The notes under the pieces were generated by a model. It saw only the letters and a list, made by a program, of their open reading frames with translations. It had not been told where the DNA came from and did not search any database. A stretch of 64,000 nucleotides of DNA, from positions 1,061,916 through 1,125,915 of the forward strand of contig NZ_JACVOT010000001.1 in assembly GCF_018882285.1 (NCBI RefSeq). Reading direction: 5' to 3'. This document shows, piece after piece, positions 1 to 9,025 of this stretch; within the stretch, counting starts at the first letter, position 1, and each line of letters opens with the position of its first letter. Made by a program: the position numbers and the translations under genes. Origin of the DNA: Polynucleobacter sp. AM-26B4. Its GTDB lineage: Bacteria; Pseudomonadota; Gammaproteobacteria; Burkholderiales; Burkholderiaceae.

Positions 1-904
1 TAGAGATGCCAGGACGTACAGCCTTCATCTTTTTGATGATGCTTTTGTATTCTAAGATGGTATAGCCGCGTTTCATGTTGGCTAAAACCCTGTCTGAGCC
101 ATGCTGAACTGGTAGGTGCAGGTGATTCACAAGCTTAGGAATCTTTGTGTAGGCATCAATCAAGCGTTGTGTGAATTCTTTAGGGTGGCTGGTCGTGAAA
201 CGAATTCTTTCAACGCCTGGTATTTCTGCCACATATTCCAATAGCATCGCAAAGTCAGCAATTTCACTTGATCCTGCGATGCTGCCTCTGTAGGCATTCA
301 CGTTCTGACCCAATAATTGAATCTCCTGAACACCTTGTTGAGCCAAGCCAGCCACTTCAGTTAAAACATCTTCAAATGGCCTAGAAACTTCTTCGCCCCT
401 TGTGTAGGGAACCACGCAATAGCTGCAATATTTAGAGCAGCCTTCCATGATGGACACATACGCTGCACCGCCTTCAACTTTGGCAGGTGGCAAGTTATCA
501 AATTTTTCAATTTCTGGAAAGCTGATGTCAACCTGAGATAGGCCGCTTGATTGTCGTGCCTGAATCAGTTCAGGAAGTCTGTGCAGAGTTTGTGGACCAA
601 ACACAATGTCAACATAAGGTGCGCGGTTAACGATGTGTTTACCTTCTTGGCTGGCAACACAACCGCCAACACCAATTATCAGTTCAGGTCTTTTTAACTT
701 TAATTCGCGTAGTCGACCCAAATCAGAGAAAACTTTTTCTTGAGCCTTTTCGCGAACGGAGCAAGTATTTAAAAGAATTAAGTCTGCATCTTCTGGTGTA
801 TCAGTTTTTACCATGCCATCGTGATAGTGGAGCACGTCCGCCATCTTGTCAGAATCATATTCATTCATCTGACAACCGAAGGTTTTGATATAAACTTTTT
901 TCAT
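1..904 (-). CDS. miaB: MiaB, tRNA-2-methylthio-N6-dimethylallyladenosine synthase (3' part cut by window edge)
   Basis: Radical-SAM methylthiotransferase that adds the 2-methylthio group to i6A37 in tRNAs reading UNN codons. I translated the minus strand from the ATG at 904; 301 codons are visible and the C-terminal part (rest of the radical-SAM barrel and TRAM domain) lies outside. The N-terminus [19 protein letters not shown] is the UPF0004 domain with its first cluster cysteine, followed by NTCSVREKA and GGCVA. The radical-SAM motif CSKYCSYC follows. The upstream antiporter-like gene stops 3 nt before this ATG, so the two are probably cotranscribed. Confidence 0.95.
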   Translation of the reverse strand, partial: MKKVYIKTFGCQMNEYDSDKMADVLHYHDGMVKTDTPEDADLILLNTCSVREKAQEKVFSDLGRLRELKLKRPELIIGVGGCVASQEGKHIVNRAPYVDIVFGPQTLHRLPELIQARQSSGLSQVDISFPEIEKFDNLPPAKVEGGAAYVSIMEGCSKYCSYCVVPYTRGEEVSRPFEDVLTEVAGLAQQGVQEIQLLGQNVNAYRGSIAGSSEIADFAMLLEYVAEIPGVERIRFTTSHPKEFTQRLIDAYTKIPKLVNHLHLPVQHGSDRVLANMKRGYTILEYKSIIKKMKAVRPGIS

Positions 905-907
905 TGC

Positions 908-2173
908 TTAGATGAACTGAAACGCAATGATTGCAATGATGGTTGGCGGCAAAGCTGCCAAAAATAACCACAGAGCAGAAACGCTGCCATCAGGGAAATG
1001 TTCGCGAAGAATGGACATGCCAGCAGGATTTGGTGCATTCGCAATCACGGTCAAACCGCCGCCAGTGATGGCGCCAGCAACCAATGCATATTTGAACTCT
1101 TCGCTGGTACCTTCTACCAATGATCCTAGATAGGTAAGAGCTGCGTTATCAGTGATGGCAGTCAATGCTGTTGCACCGTAGTAAACCAGCGTGCTGCTCA
1201 TGTTTTCCAAAATAGGTTGTAACCACCATTGCTGCATACCGCCAAGCACAACCAATCCAGCTAAGAAGAAGGCAACCATCAACGCTTCTTTTAGTAGCAA
1301 AGGACTTTGAAACTTAGCGTAAGCGTGTGTGTAGCCCATGAAGAAAAGAAGAAGGCCCATGAACACCACTGGGTGGTGAGCAAACACAACAATGCCAGCT
1401 AAGAATAGCAAGTGAACTGCCACAACAAAGAGTGGCATCACATCGTTCTGATGGTTTGCATTGGCCTTAGGTAAATCTTTGCGAACCAGTAATGTCACCA
1501 GCGTAGCGTTAATGACAACTGCTAAAGCTGCTTTAACACCAAATGTTTGGAAAACGTAAGCAGTGTCCCAACCCCAGGCGCTTGCCACCATCAAGATTGG
1601 AGGAGCAGCAAAGCTGGTTAATGCGCCACCAATAGAAATATTAACGAACAACACGCCAATCGTTAAGTACATTAATTTCGCGTTCGATGTTTGACTGAAT
1701 ACTTTCTTCTTTAAAAGCAGTGCCGCCAAAGTCATCGCTGCTGGTTCAGTGATGAATGAGCCAAGCAATGGAACCATCGCAAGTGTCACAAAATAACTGG
1801 TGGTGACATTGTTGATGCGGAATAACTGACTAAGTAAACCAGACACCAATCGGACTAACTCTGACGCAAAATGCAACACAGGACGACTTGCTGCCACAAC
1901 CATGATGGCAAATACAAATAAAGGCTCTGTGTAGTTTCTGCTTTCTAAATACTCAACGGAAGGCTGATAACCGCCAGCAGCAAATGCCATGAACACAATT
2001 AAGATCATCGCCCAAAAACCAAAAACAGCCTCAACTTCACCAAGCAAGTGCCATAGGCCAGAGTGGTTGGGCTGCTTATGAGCTAAATGCTCAAAAAATG
2101 ATGATGAAAATGTGTGCAACACCGCAATAGCAAAAAGTGTTGTGGCGATAATTTGTAAGGTTGTTGGGTTCAT
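908..2173 (-). CDS. Putative Na+/H+ antiporter (polytopic membrane protein)
   Basis: A 421-residue, very hydrophobic inner-membrane protein with roughly ten predicted transmembrane segments. It resembles the putative Na+/H+ antiporter family common in Burkholderiales (Pfam Na_H_antiport_3 type), judged from the N-terminal HLLGEVEAVFGFWA and EPLFVFAIMVVAASRP stretches and the C-terminal TDNAALTYLGSL and NAPNPAG motifs. The acidic and asparagine residues in those segments are plausible ion ligands, but transport activity is inferred from the family only. It sits 3 nt upstream of miaB, a pairing that looks like simple cotranscription rather than functional linkage. Confidence 0.75.
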   Translation of the reverse strand: MNPTTLQIIATTLFAIAVLHTFSSSFFEHLAHKQPNHSGLWHLLGEVEAVFGFWAMILIVFMAFAAGGYQPSVEYLESRNYTEPLFVFAIMVVAASRPVLHFASELVRLVSGLLSQLFRINNVTTSYFVTLAMVPLLGSFITEPAAMTLAALLLKKKVFSQTSNAKLMYLTIGVLFVNISIGGALTSFAAPPILMVASAWGWDTAYVFQTFGVKAALAVVINATLVTLLVRKDLPKANANHQNDVMPLFVVAVHLLFLAGIVVFAHHPVVFMGLLLFFMGYTHAYAKFQSPLLLKEALMVAFFLAGLVVLGGMQQWWLQPILENMSSTLVYYGATALTAITDNAALTYLGSLVEGTSEEFKYALVAGAITGGGLTVIANAPNPAGMSILREHFPDGSVSALWLFLAALPPTIIAIIAFQFI

Positions 2174-2324
2174 TGATGGCCTTGGGTATTCAAATCGTTA
2201 TGGGCTCTATTGTAAGCCACTGAAAACACCGAAATTCCACATAAGAACTAGGTAAATACCAGTGACTACCGGAATGAAGATGTTGAAGGTATCTGGGTAT
2301 TTCTGGGATTTAGTAGTTGAAATT

Positions 2325-2344
2325 GAAGCCTTGAGGCTTTTCAA
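2325..2344 (-). terminator. Weak hairpin downstream of tRNA-Met
   Basis: A GAAGCC-TTGA-GGCTTTTC stem-loop lies about 40 nt beyond the 3' end of the tRNA. On the tRNA's strand it is followed by AATTTC rather than a clean T-run, so it is at best a weak terminator; the T-run is better on the plus strand. Confidence 0.25.
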
Positions 2345-2385
2345 TCAAACCCGCATTCATCGATTGATGCTGCGAGAGGGGAAAT

Positions 2386-2462
<77 letters not shown>

Positions 2463-2515
2463 AAAGACCGAAAGTATAGCTTATTTTGCTAATTTCACCT
2501 AGCCAAGCGGTCTTT
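2463..2515 (-). promoter_or_regulatory. tRNA-Met promoter region with flanking inverted repeat
   Basis: On the minus strand a TATACT -10-like hexamer (2473-2478) lies 10 bp before the mature tRNA 5' end. No convincing -35 is seen at 17 bp. AAAGACCG (2463-2470) and CGGTCTTT (2508-2515) form an exact 8-bp inverted repeat that brackets the promoter; its role is unknown and could involve the 5' leader of the precursor. Confidence 0.35.
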
Positions 2516-2571
2516 AAGCAACTTATAGACGGTAAATACTAAGGTTGCGAATCTTTTGCACTCTTGGCTAA

Positions 2572-3603
2572 TCAACAAAATGCTTCGATTGCGATAAATC
2601 CCAAGCCACCGGCGCTTGACCAAGCGGCAGTTCTTTTGAGCTTGTATTTTGACAGTGGTCGTGAAAAATCTTCTCTAGATGAATAGAGTGAATCCAGTAT
2701 TTCTTTGGGGCTGGATTTTTTAATGAACAATTCTGTGACTACTCGATCAATTCTGAGGAGAGGTTTAACGATCCCTTTGCCATTAATGAGGTATTCAAAC
2801 CAACCTTTTTGTTTGATTCTGTTTTGAGAGTACTCAATTTGATCCGACTGAACTGAAGAAATATTGTCAGAGGGTTGAACTTTTTTCTTAAATAGGATTT
2901 TTAAGTTTCCCTGCTCTTCTACTTTGACCACATCAAAGTACTGACTGGCAGCACATGCAAGTGTGAATTTTGAATAATAGAAGAGGTGAGCTTTGAAGTA
3001 GATATTGTGTGGTGATGCATCCGCTTGCAAAATATTTGGAACCTCGATGAACAGATAGCCACCTTCTTTGATACTTGAGTGCAACTTTTTCATCACTTCT
3101 AAAGGCTTTGCCATGTGTTCGAACACATGAAACAAGGTCACGATGTCTGCGGAAGAATCCTGAACATCTGACAGCATGGCTGTTTTAACTTCAACGCCAT
3201 ACTGTTCTTTTGAAAATGTTGAGTAACCAAGATTGGGTTCTATTCCTTTGGACTGCAGGCCTCTTTTTTGCGCCATGTAGACAAATTCACCACCGCCTGC
3301 ACCTATATCTAGAAGAACTTGATTGGACAACTGAACGTGTGATTCAAGAAATTTAATTCTATCTAATGCGGTCATGCCCGCGCGACGAACATACTTTGGC
3401 TTTGGTGAGTAAGTACTTTTATAGTCTTGGCGGTAATTGTGAGAATAGTAGATTTTTAATTCTTCATCCGAAGGAATTTCTGTCTGCTGAACAAGGCTGC
3501 AATTTGAGCAGAATGAAATGGCAAGTGGCGATTTACTTTTTGCATCATTTTGAGAATGAGTATGCAAATTTGTAGAATTACATAACTGACAAGTAGGGGC
3601 CAT
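2572..3603 (-). CDS. Class I SAM-dependent methyltransferase with N-terminal zinc ribbon
   Basis: 343 residues. The N-terminus has two CxxC pairs (CQLC and CSNC) forming a probable zinc ribbon. The central domain is a Rossmann methyltransferase with motif I LLDIGAGGGEF, acidic IEPN and the VTLFHVFEHM motif. This layout (zinc ribbon plus Methyltransf_23 type) occurs in sugar C-methyltransferases and related surface-polysaccharide enzymes; the substrate cannot be read from sequence. The gene is AT-rich: hand-counted lines give 35-38% GC, against about 50% in a groEL line. It is monocistronic and begins 110 bp upstream of tRNA-Met, so it may be an acquired gene. It begins just after a perfect palindrome (3610-3630). 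Confidence 0.8.
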   Translation of the reverse strand: MAPTCQLCNSTNLHTHSQNDAKSKSPLAISFCSNCSLVQQTEIPSDEELKIYYSHNYRQDYKSTYSPKPKYVRRAGMTALDRIKFLESHVQLSNQVLLDIGAGGGEFVYMAQKRGLQSKGIEPNLGYSTFSKEQYGVEVKTAMLSDVQDSSADIVTLFHVFEHMAKPLEVMKKLHSSIKEGGYLFIEVPNILQADASPHNIYFKAHLFYYSKFTLACAASQYFDVVKVEEQGNLKILFKKKVQPSDNISSVQSDQIEYSQNRIKQKGWFEYLINGKGIVKPLLRIDRVVTELFIKKSSPKEILDSLYSSREDFSRPLSKYKLKRTAAWSSAGGLGFIAIEAFC

Positions 3604-3609
3604 AAGTCA

Positions 3610-3630
3610 CCATTTATTGTTAATAAATGG
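3610..3630. repeat. Perfect palindrome upstream of the methyltransferase start
   Basis: CCATTTATT-GTT-AATAAATGG, a 9-bp perfect inverted repeat with a 3-nt spacer, ends 7 nt before the methyltransferase ATG. It could be an operator or an mRNA hairpin near the ribosome binding site. No neighbouring regulator gene suggests what might bind it. Confidence 0.55.
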
Positions 3631-3660
3631 ATGCTATCAGGAAATAAACCATGGTGATTG

Positions 3661-3687
3661 CAAGGTTTAAGAACGTTTTAAACCTTG
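3661..3687. repeat. 10-bp stem hairpin after the DUF6352-like gene
   Basis: CAAGGTTTAA and TTAAACCTTG form a perfect 10-bp stem around a 7-nt loop, 19 nt past the stop of the gene at 3706-4722. Neither strand carries a T-run after the stem, so it may protect the mRNA 3' end rather than act as a classical intrinsic terminator. Confidence 0.5.
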
Positions 3688-3705
3688 ATCACTTTCTTAA
3701 TGATT

Positions 3706-4722
3706 TTAAGAGGTTTCAGCCAGAGGTAAATTGATGAGCAAGTTCTGCGGCTTGAACTTAAGACACTTATCAATGTCATGGGCCATTGCAAGATAAATAG
3801 GTTTGCCAGCAATTTCCGGCAGCATGCGACCTTTGTCAACAAACTCTAATTTGAATAAACACAAGACTTGTGCCAATTTTGAGTTGTCGACCGTTTCGCC
3901 GTTATAGAGTGCGTTCAAAATTTCAGTGGCATTCACATCAAGACCAATGTGCCATGACCACTTAGAGTCTGAGATTTGACCTTGAGGGGTGATCGTGACT
4001 TTGGTGCCGTGGAAGTGAAAGATCCACTTTTCAAGAAGTTTGCTAAGAGCTGCAGCACCATCTTGGTCATAGTTCAGTTGCAGAACAAAGTCATGCAACT
4101 CATCACGTTCCCAGTAGTCATCAGCGTTGTCTTTGATCATGACATCTAAATCAATGCTTCTTAGAGGTGCTGAGTTTTGTTTGAGTAATTCACCAATGCT
4201 GCCAAAGCCACCAGTTTCTGCATATTTCTCAACAGTTATTTGATCGGCTGACATGATGTGACCATCTTCTAGGATGGTGATCTTTTGCATTCTGAATAAA
4301 AGTTCGGCAGCTCTTGCCTCAATAGCACTTGGATTTTCACCTAAGAGATGTTGGCAAAGTATTTGGGTCAATTGATCAACAAAGAGCGGCGGAACATCAA
4401 CGCCATCGCCTTGAAATAAACCCAAGTAAAAATTCTCTAATGTGGGCGCTTGAACCAACTTGTCCCTGAAGCGCAACCAGATCTCGTAGTTCACCTGAAT
4501 ATCAGGGTCTTGCATTTTTTTAATTTCAGCAGGATCGATTGTTGCTCTTGGATTATCTGTGAGCAATTGATGGATCTTTTGTTCCTGTGCGCAAGACTCA
4601 GGAATAAGAGCAAGCTCGGGCCTTCTTAAATAAGATTTCAAAAAGTCATCTGTGATGATCAGCTGTCGATCTTGATTGACAGATAAAAACTGGTAATTGC
4701 TGTTAGGCCAAAATTTGCGCAT
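3706..4722 (-). CDS. Conserved hypothetical protein, DUF6352-like
   Basis: 338 residues, soluble, no signal peptide or membrane segment. The opening MRKFWPNSNYQFLSVN followed by LIITDDFLKSYLRRPELALIPESC matches my memory of the DUF6352 family found widely in Burkholderiales, for which I know no function. Six cysteines are scattered without a metal-binding pattern. It starts 116 bp downstream of the DUF4212 gene on the same strand, in the place where a sodium/solute symporter gene would be expected. There is a possible weak GAG ribosome binding site and no clear promoter. Confidence 0.6.
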   Translation of the reverse strand: MRKFWPNSNYQFLSVNQDRQLIITDDFLKSYLRRPELALIPESCAQEQKIHQLLTDNPRATIDPAEIKKMQDPDIQVNYEIWLRFRDKLVQAPTLENFYLGLFQGDGVDVPPLFVDQLTQILCQHLLGENPSAIEARAAELLFRMQKITILEDGHIMSADQITVEKYAETGGFGSIGELLKQNSAPLRSIDLDVMIKDNADDYWERDELHDFVLQLNYDQDGAAALSKLLEKWIFHFHGTKVTITPQGQISDSKWSWHIGLDVNATEILNALYNGETVDNSKLAQVLCLFKLEFVDKGRMLPEIAGKPIYLAMAHDIDKCLKFKPQNLLINLPLAETS

Positions 4723-4838
4723 GATGTCTCGTTAGAATGTTTTTTAGTATTGTGCAATGAAACTGAAATGAATCTATGAAATTAATCCATAGACCGCTTC
4801 ATTTTTAGGGTTAATGCCAGATTATTTTCGGCTTGTTT

Positions 4839-5063
4839 TTATGGCTTTCTTCTCTTTTCGTATTGATGCATCTTGTGTGCGTAAATCCAGATGAGAGCCA
4901 AATAAATCAGGAGTGCACCTTGAGCACCCCACCAATAAGTGAAGTTCCAGCCAAAGAAATTAAATCTCAAGGGCTCTGGAGCAAGGCCAACCACCAATGT
5001 TGTCACAAACCAAATACTTAATAGGATGGCGATCAGGCGCTTATTTTTAGACCATGTTTTCAT
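4839..5063 (-). CDS. DUF4212 small subunit of a sodium/solute symporter, without its large subunit
   Basis: 74 residues with two transmembrane helices (about 9-27 and 40-62) around the conserved NFFGWNFTYWWGAQGA stretch. This matches the DUF4212 family, which normally precedes an ActP-like sodium/solute symporter gene. Its ATG overlaps the kinase stop as ATGA (5060-5063), so it is translationally coupled to the TctE-type kinase. The expected symporter is missing: only 116 noncoding bp follow before an unrelated gene. The subunit is intact, so it may serve a symporter encoded elsewhere or be a remnant of a deletion. Confidence 0.82.
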   Translation of the reverse strand: MKTWSKNKRLIAILLSIWFVTTLVVGLAPEPLRFNFFGWNFTYWWGAQGALLIYLALIWIYAHKMHQYEKRRKP

Positions 5064-6550
5064 GGAGTACCCACAGGAAGATAAACGCGCATACAGGTGC
5101 CGTATTTAAGTGGCGATTCTTGATAGATGTTTTCTAGAATCTCAAGCTTGCCGCCATGCTGTGTAGCAATTTCTTTCACGATGGCTAAACCCAAACCACT
5201 GCCCTCAATATCACTTCCAAGCACTCGGTAGAAGCGCTCTAAAACTCGCTGTCTTTCTTCTGGCGGAATGCCTGGTCCAGTATCTTTTACTTCAACAATC
5301 AGCAATCCTGCTTGGTTGGCTTGTCTCACATCAACGGTCACGGTGCCATTGGGTGGAGTGTATTTGATGGCGTTATCGAGTAAGTTGTTGAATAGCTCTT
5401 TAAGCATCACTGGGTTGCCATACATTTTGTGTGACTGTTGATTGGTCTCATAACCCAAATCAATGTTCTTTTCCCAGGCAGCTGATAACCAATTTTTAGT
5501 TGCATCAGCGGCTGATTGCGATAAATCAATCAAAATCTTTTCGCTGAGCTTGTTGGTGTTTTCCATTCTGGCCAATGACAGTAATTGCTGTACAAGGCGA
5601 GTAGCTCGGGTGGAACTATCGGCAATTTGTTCTAAAGATCTTTGCAGTTCTTCAGGGCTATTTTCTCTTTGAGCTAATTCCGCCTGCATGCGTAGACCAG
5701 CCAAAGGTGTTTTTAATTGATGAGCGGCATCTGCAATGAATCGTTTCTGTGATTGCACAGAATCTTCAAGCTGATACAAGACGTCATTAAAACTAGAAAT
5801 CAAAGGCATGATTTCTTGAGGTGCGGCGCGCTCTTCAATTGGGCTGGTGTCATCAACCAAACGATTACGAATTCTATTTTGTAGAGCGTTCAATGGTGCA
5901 AGACCTCTGCTCAAACCAAACCAAACCAAGACCACCACAATCGGCAAAATGATGAACTGCGGCAAGATCACACCTTTGATGATTTCATTGGCCAGCTGCG
6001 ATCTTTTTTCTAAGGTCTCAGCAACTTGAACCATCACGGGGCTTGGGCCAGTCGACGTTGAGAGTATGACCAAAGTGGCAGCAATGCGAACTTCATTGCC
6101 GGCAATTCGACTATCACGGTAAGTGATGGTGCCCACTTGCAATGGATCGCCATCTGCTGGCAAAGATAAATCTTTATCGCCCGCAATTAATTCTCCGCGC
6201 GGGCCAATGACCTGAAAGTAAATCGTATCGTTTTCATCAGCGCGCAGAATTTGTCTGGCTGACATTGGCAATGTCAGTGATATTTCATCGCCAACTGCTT
6301 TAATTTGTTGAGAGATGGCTTGAACACTGTTTTCAAGACTTCGATCAAATGGAGCGGTTGCAATTGATTGCGCAACCAAATAGGTCACAGCAATACTCAT
6401 GGGCCATAACAATAAAAGCGGTGCCAACATCCAATCTAAGATTTCTCCAAACAGTGACCTTGGACCTTTGTTGGCATGCTTTAAACCGTATGACTCCGGT
6501 GGTAAGAGTCGTTGAAGTTCCGCATCAATGGCGGGGCGGACATCAGCCAT
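5060..6550 (-). CDS. Sensor histidine kinase, TctE/QseC type
   Basis: 496-residue inner-membrane kinase. Transmembrane helices at about 41-61 and 194-213 enclose a periplasmic 2CSK_N-type sensor domain. A HAMP-like linker follows, then the H box AAHQLKTPLAG with phospho-accepting His277, the N box NNLLDNAIKYTPPNG, and G boxes DTGPGIPPEE and GSGLGLAIV. It lies 8 nt downstream of its response regulator and overlaps the DUF4212 gene by 4 nt. TctE-type kinases usually control uptake of small organic acids. The coupled symporter subunit supports such a role, but the ligand is unknown. Confidence 0.9.
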   Translation of the reverse strand: MADVRPAIDAELQRLLPPESYGLKHANKGPRSLFGEILDWMLAPLLLLWPMSIAVTYLVAQSIATAPFDRSLENSVQAISQQIKAVGDEISLTLPMSARQILRADENDTIYFQVIGPRGELIAGDKDLSLPADGDPLQVGTITYRDSRIAGNEVRIAATLVILSTSTGPSPVMVQVAETLEKRSQLANEIIKGVILPQFIILPIVVVLVWFGLSRGLAPLNALQNRIRNRLVDDTSPIEERAAPQEIMPLISSFNDVLYQLEDSVQSQKRFIADAAHQLKTPLAGLRMQAELAQRENSPEELQRSLEQIADSSTRATRLVQQLLSLARMENTNKLSEKILIDLSQSAADATKNWLSAAWEKNIDLGYETNQQSHKMYGNPVMLKELFNNLLDNAIKYTPPNGTVTVDVRQANQAGLLIVEVKDTGPGIPPEERQRVLERFYRVLGSDIEGSGLGLAIVKEIATQHGGKLEILENIYQESPLKYGTCMRVYLPVGTP

Positions 6551-6558
6551 CTTAAATA

Positions 6559-7260
6559 TTAAGCTTCAGATACTTTTGGAGCTTCAGGAGGTGCTTGAAA
6601 TTTTTCTAGGCAATAACCTAGGCCACGGATTGTGGCAATCCGAATCCCACCCACTTCAATTTTTTTGCGCAGACGATGCACGTAGACTTCAATCGCGTTG
6701 TTACTGACTTCTTCGCCCCACTCGCACAAGTGATCAACCAATTGATCTTTGGAAACAAGGCGGCCCACTCTTTTCAATAAAACCTCTAAAAGTCCTAGCT
6801 CTCGTGCAGATAATTCGAGCATCTTTTCATCGATATAAGCCACGCGACCTACTTGGTCGAATTGCAATGGACCGTGTTTGACAACAGTTGGTCCGCCACC
6901 AGTGCCACGTCGCGTTAATGCTCGAACCCTGGCTTCTAGTTCAGATAAAGCAAATGGCTTGGCCATGTAATCATCGGCACCCGCGTCCAAACCTTTGACG
7001 CGTTCTTCAGTAGAGTCAGCGGCTGTCAAAATCAAAACAGGGAGCATTGAATTTCTGGAGCGCAGGCGCTTGAGCACTTCAAGACCAGTCATTTTGGGCA
7101 GGCCCAAATCTAGGATCAATAGGTCAAAGGCCTGGGCGGATAGGGCGAGATCAGCAGATTGGCCATCTTTGACATGGTCAACTGCATAACCAGACTGTCT
7201 CAAGGACCTGGTTAACCCATCAGCTAATACGCTATCGTCTTCTGCAATCAGTATTCTCAT
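6559..7260 (-). CDS. OmpR-family response regulator, TctD/QseB type
   Basis: 233 residues from the ATG at 7260. A TTG three codons upstream is possible, but MRILIAEDDSVLADGL is the usual family N-terminus. The receiver domain has the acidic pair at E7/D8/D9, phospho-accepting Asp51 in LILDLGLP and the K in MAKPF. The C-terminal winged helix (about 125-225) includes the SNNAIEVYVHRLRKKIE recognition region. It pairs with the kinase 8 nt downstream. The gene diverges from recA across a 192-bp gap that must hold its own promoter. Confidence 0.93.
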   Translation of the reverse strand: MRILIAEDDSVLADGLTRSLRQSGYAVDHVKDGQSADLALSAQAFDLLILDLGLPKMTGLEVLKRLRSRNSMLPVLILTAADSTEERVKGLDAGADDYMAKPFALSELEARVRALTRRGTGGGPTVVKHGPLQFDQVGRVAYIDEKMLELSARELGLLEVLLKRVGRLVSKDQLVDHLCEWGEEVSNNAIEVYVHRLRKKIEVGGIRIATIRGLGYCLEKFQAPPEAPKVSEA

Positions 7261-7364
7261 ACAGCCCAATCAGCAAAATCTTGCTTGTTTATAGGTATTG
7301 TCTGACATTAGGCAGCAATAAACTAGTTTCTAGTGCATATTCTAGCTAGGTATTAAAAAAATCC

Positions 7365-7402
7365 TTGCATAGAGTACTGTTTTTATATACAGTAATTACT
7401 GT
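7365..7402 (+). promoter_or_regulatory. recA promoter with LexA (SOS) box
   Basis: TACTGT (7375-7380), eight bases, ACAGTA (7389-7394) is a full 20-bp LexA box of the CTGT-N8-ACAG class. A candidate promoter TTGCAT (7365-7370), 17 bp, TACAGT (7388-7393) places the box over the spacer and -10, so LexA would block RNA polymerase. The right half-site is shared with a second perfect palindrome, ACAGTAATTACTGT (7389-7402). The recA ribosome site AAGGA is just before 7453. Confidence 0.9.
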
Positions 7403-7452
7403 AAATTGCTCATGTGTAGACAAAATACACCTAATTTTAAATAAGGACGACC

Positions 7453-8535
7453 ATGGAAGACCAAAAAAAGAAATCTGGATCAGGCCCCGCTGATATTGAG
7501 GGAATGAGCTCTGATAAGCAAAAAGCCCTCAATGCAGCACTTGCTCAGATTGAAAAACAATTTGGTAAGGGCTCCATCATGCGTCTTGGTGACAGTGATA
7601 TTGGCCAGGATATTCAAGTGGTATCAACAGGCTCTTTAGGCTTGGACATTGCCTTGGGCGTTGGTGGTTTGGCCAGAGGCCGTGTGATTGAGATATACGG
7701 CCCAGAATCTTCAGGTAAAACAACTTTAACCTTGCACGCTGTTGCAGAAATGCAAAAGTTAGGTGGTACATGTGCGTTCATTGATGCTGAGCATGCTTTG
7801 GATGTGCAGTACGCAGCTAAATTGGGCGTTGATGTAAATAACTTATTAATTTCTCAGCCGGACACTGGTGAGCAAGCATTGGAAATCGCTGATGCTTTGG
7901 TTCGTTCAGGCTCCATTGATTTGATCGTGATTGACTCTGTGGCAGCCTTGGTGCCGCGCGCTGAAATTGAAGGCGACATGGGTGATTCTTTACCTGGTTT
8001 ACAAGCTCGTTTGATGAGTCAAGCTTTGCGTAAATTAACAGGAACAATCAAGCGCACAAATTCAATGGTGATCTTTATTAACCAAATTCGTATGAAGATT
8101 GGTGTGATGTTTGGTTCACCTGAAACAACCACTGGTGGTAATGCTTTGAAGTTTTATGCCTCAATGCGTTTAGACATTCGTCGCATCGGTAGCATCAAAA
8201 AAGGCGATGACATTGTTGGTAACGAAACTCGTGTGAAGGTTGTTAAAAACAAAGTATCTCCGCCATTCCGAGAGGCCATCTTTGACATCATGTACGGAGA
8301 AGGTATTTCTAGACAAGGCGAAATCATTGACTTAGGTGTTGAGTGTGACATCGTTGAAAAGTCAGGCGCTTGGTACAGCTATAACGGCGAGCGTGTTGGT
8401 CAAGGTAAAGACAATGCACGTGAGTTCTTGAAAGAGAATCCTGAAATTGCCAAAGAAATTGAAGCAAGGGTTCGCGAAAAATTAGGCGTTAACACCGGTA
8501 GTGTGATCAGCCCTAAAGAAGAAGCGGATGCCTAA
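7453..8535 (+). CDS. recA: RecA, recombinase and SOS co-protease
   Basis: 360 residues, full length. It forms ATP-dependent filaments on single-stranded DNA for homologous recombination and stimulates LexA self-cleavage. Walker A is GPESSGKT (83-90), Walker [11 protein letters not shown], and the L2/DNA-binding region follows [20 protein letters not shown]. The C-terminus is acidic. The N-terminus carries about 20 extra residues before the core compared with E. coli RecA, normal for betaproteobacteria. Expression is under the LexA box immediately upstream. recX overlaps its last codons by 8 nt. Confidence 0.99.
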   Translation: MEDQKKKSGSGPADIEGMSSDKQKALNAALAQIEKQFGKGSIMRLGDSDIGQDIQVVSTGSLGLDIALGVGGLARGRVIEIYGPESSGKTTLTLHAVAEMQKLGGTCAFIDAEHALDVQYAAKLGVDVNNLLISQPDTGEQALEIADALVRSGSIDLIVIDSVAALVPRAEIEGDMGDSLPGLQARLMSQALRKLTGTIKRTNSMVIFINQIRMKIGVMFGSPETTTGGNALKFYASMRLDIRRIGSIKKGDDIVGNETRVKVVKNKVSPPFREAIFDIMYGEGISRQGEIIDLGVECDIVEKSGAWYSYNGERVGQGKDNAREFLKENPEIAKEIEARVREKLGVNTGSVISPKEEADA

Positions 8536-9001
8536 ACAGCAAGCCCCAAGTTTGATGGGGCGAGCTCTTCGGTATTTATCAAGAAGAGAGCATAGTCGCC
8601 AAGAGCTTCGCAAGAAGCTCTTGCCTTATGCGGAATCTGATACTGAGTTGGATGAGCTTATGACAAAGCTTGAGGCGCAGTCTTGGTTATCAGATGAGCG
8701 TTTCGCTGAGAGCCTGGTACGTCGTAAATCTGAACGATATGGCAGCTTGAAAATTGTTGATGAATTAAAGCAGCAAGGTATTGAAGGCGACTCTTTGCTG
8801 GAAATCAAAGAGCGACTAAAAATTTCTGATGCCACCAGAGCTTGGGAACTGTGGCAACGAAAATTTGATTCAATGGTCACCAAAGATCCAAAAGAGAAAT
8901 CCAAGCAAATGCGTTACTTGGTATCCAAAGGTTTTCCTTTGAGCGTGGTCACCAGAATTGTTGATGGGCGATTCTCGCCATCCGAGGAAGATTCGCGATA
9001 A
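8528..9001 (+). CDS. recX: RecX, regulator of RecA
   Basis: 157 residues, the usual length for RecX, which binds in the RecA filament groove and limits its activity. The sequence has the three-helix repeats typical of the family: [19 protein letters not shown], then [15 protein letters not shown], then a divergent third repeat ending [18 protein letters not shown]. The ATG at 8528 lies inside the end of recA (8-nt overlap), so it is translationally coupled and falls under the same SOS control. Confidence 0.93.
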   Translation: MPKQQAPSLMGRALRYLSRREHSRQELRKKLLPYAESDTELDELMTKLEAQSWLSDERFAESLVRRKSERYGSLKIVDELKQQGIEGDSLLEIKERLKISDATRAWELWQRKFDSMVTKDPKEKSKQMRYLVSKGFPLSVVTRIVDGRFSPSEEDSR

Positions 9002-9025
9002 ATTTAGCTGGTGTAGACTTTGTTC

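Noticed and set aside
3661-3687. Classical intrinsic terminator after the DUF6352-like gene
   Set aside because: The stem is strong, but no T-run follows on either strand; recorded only as a hairpin.
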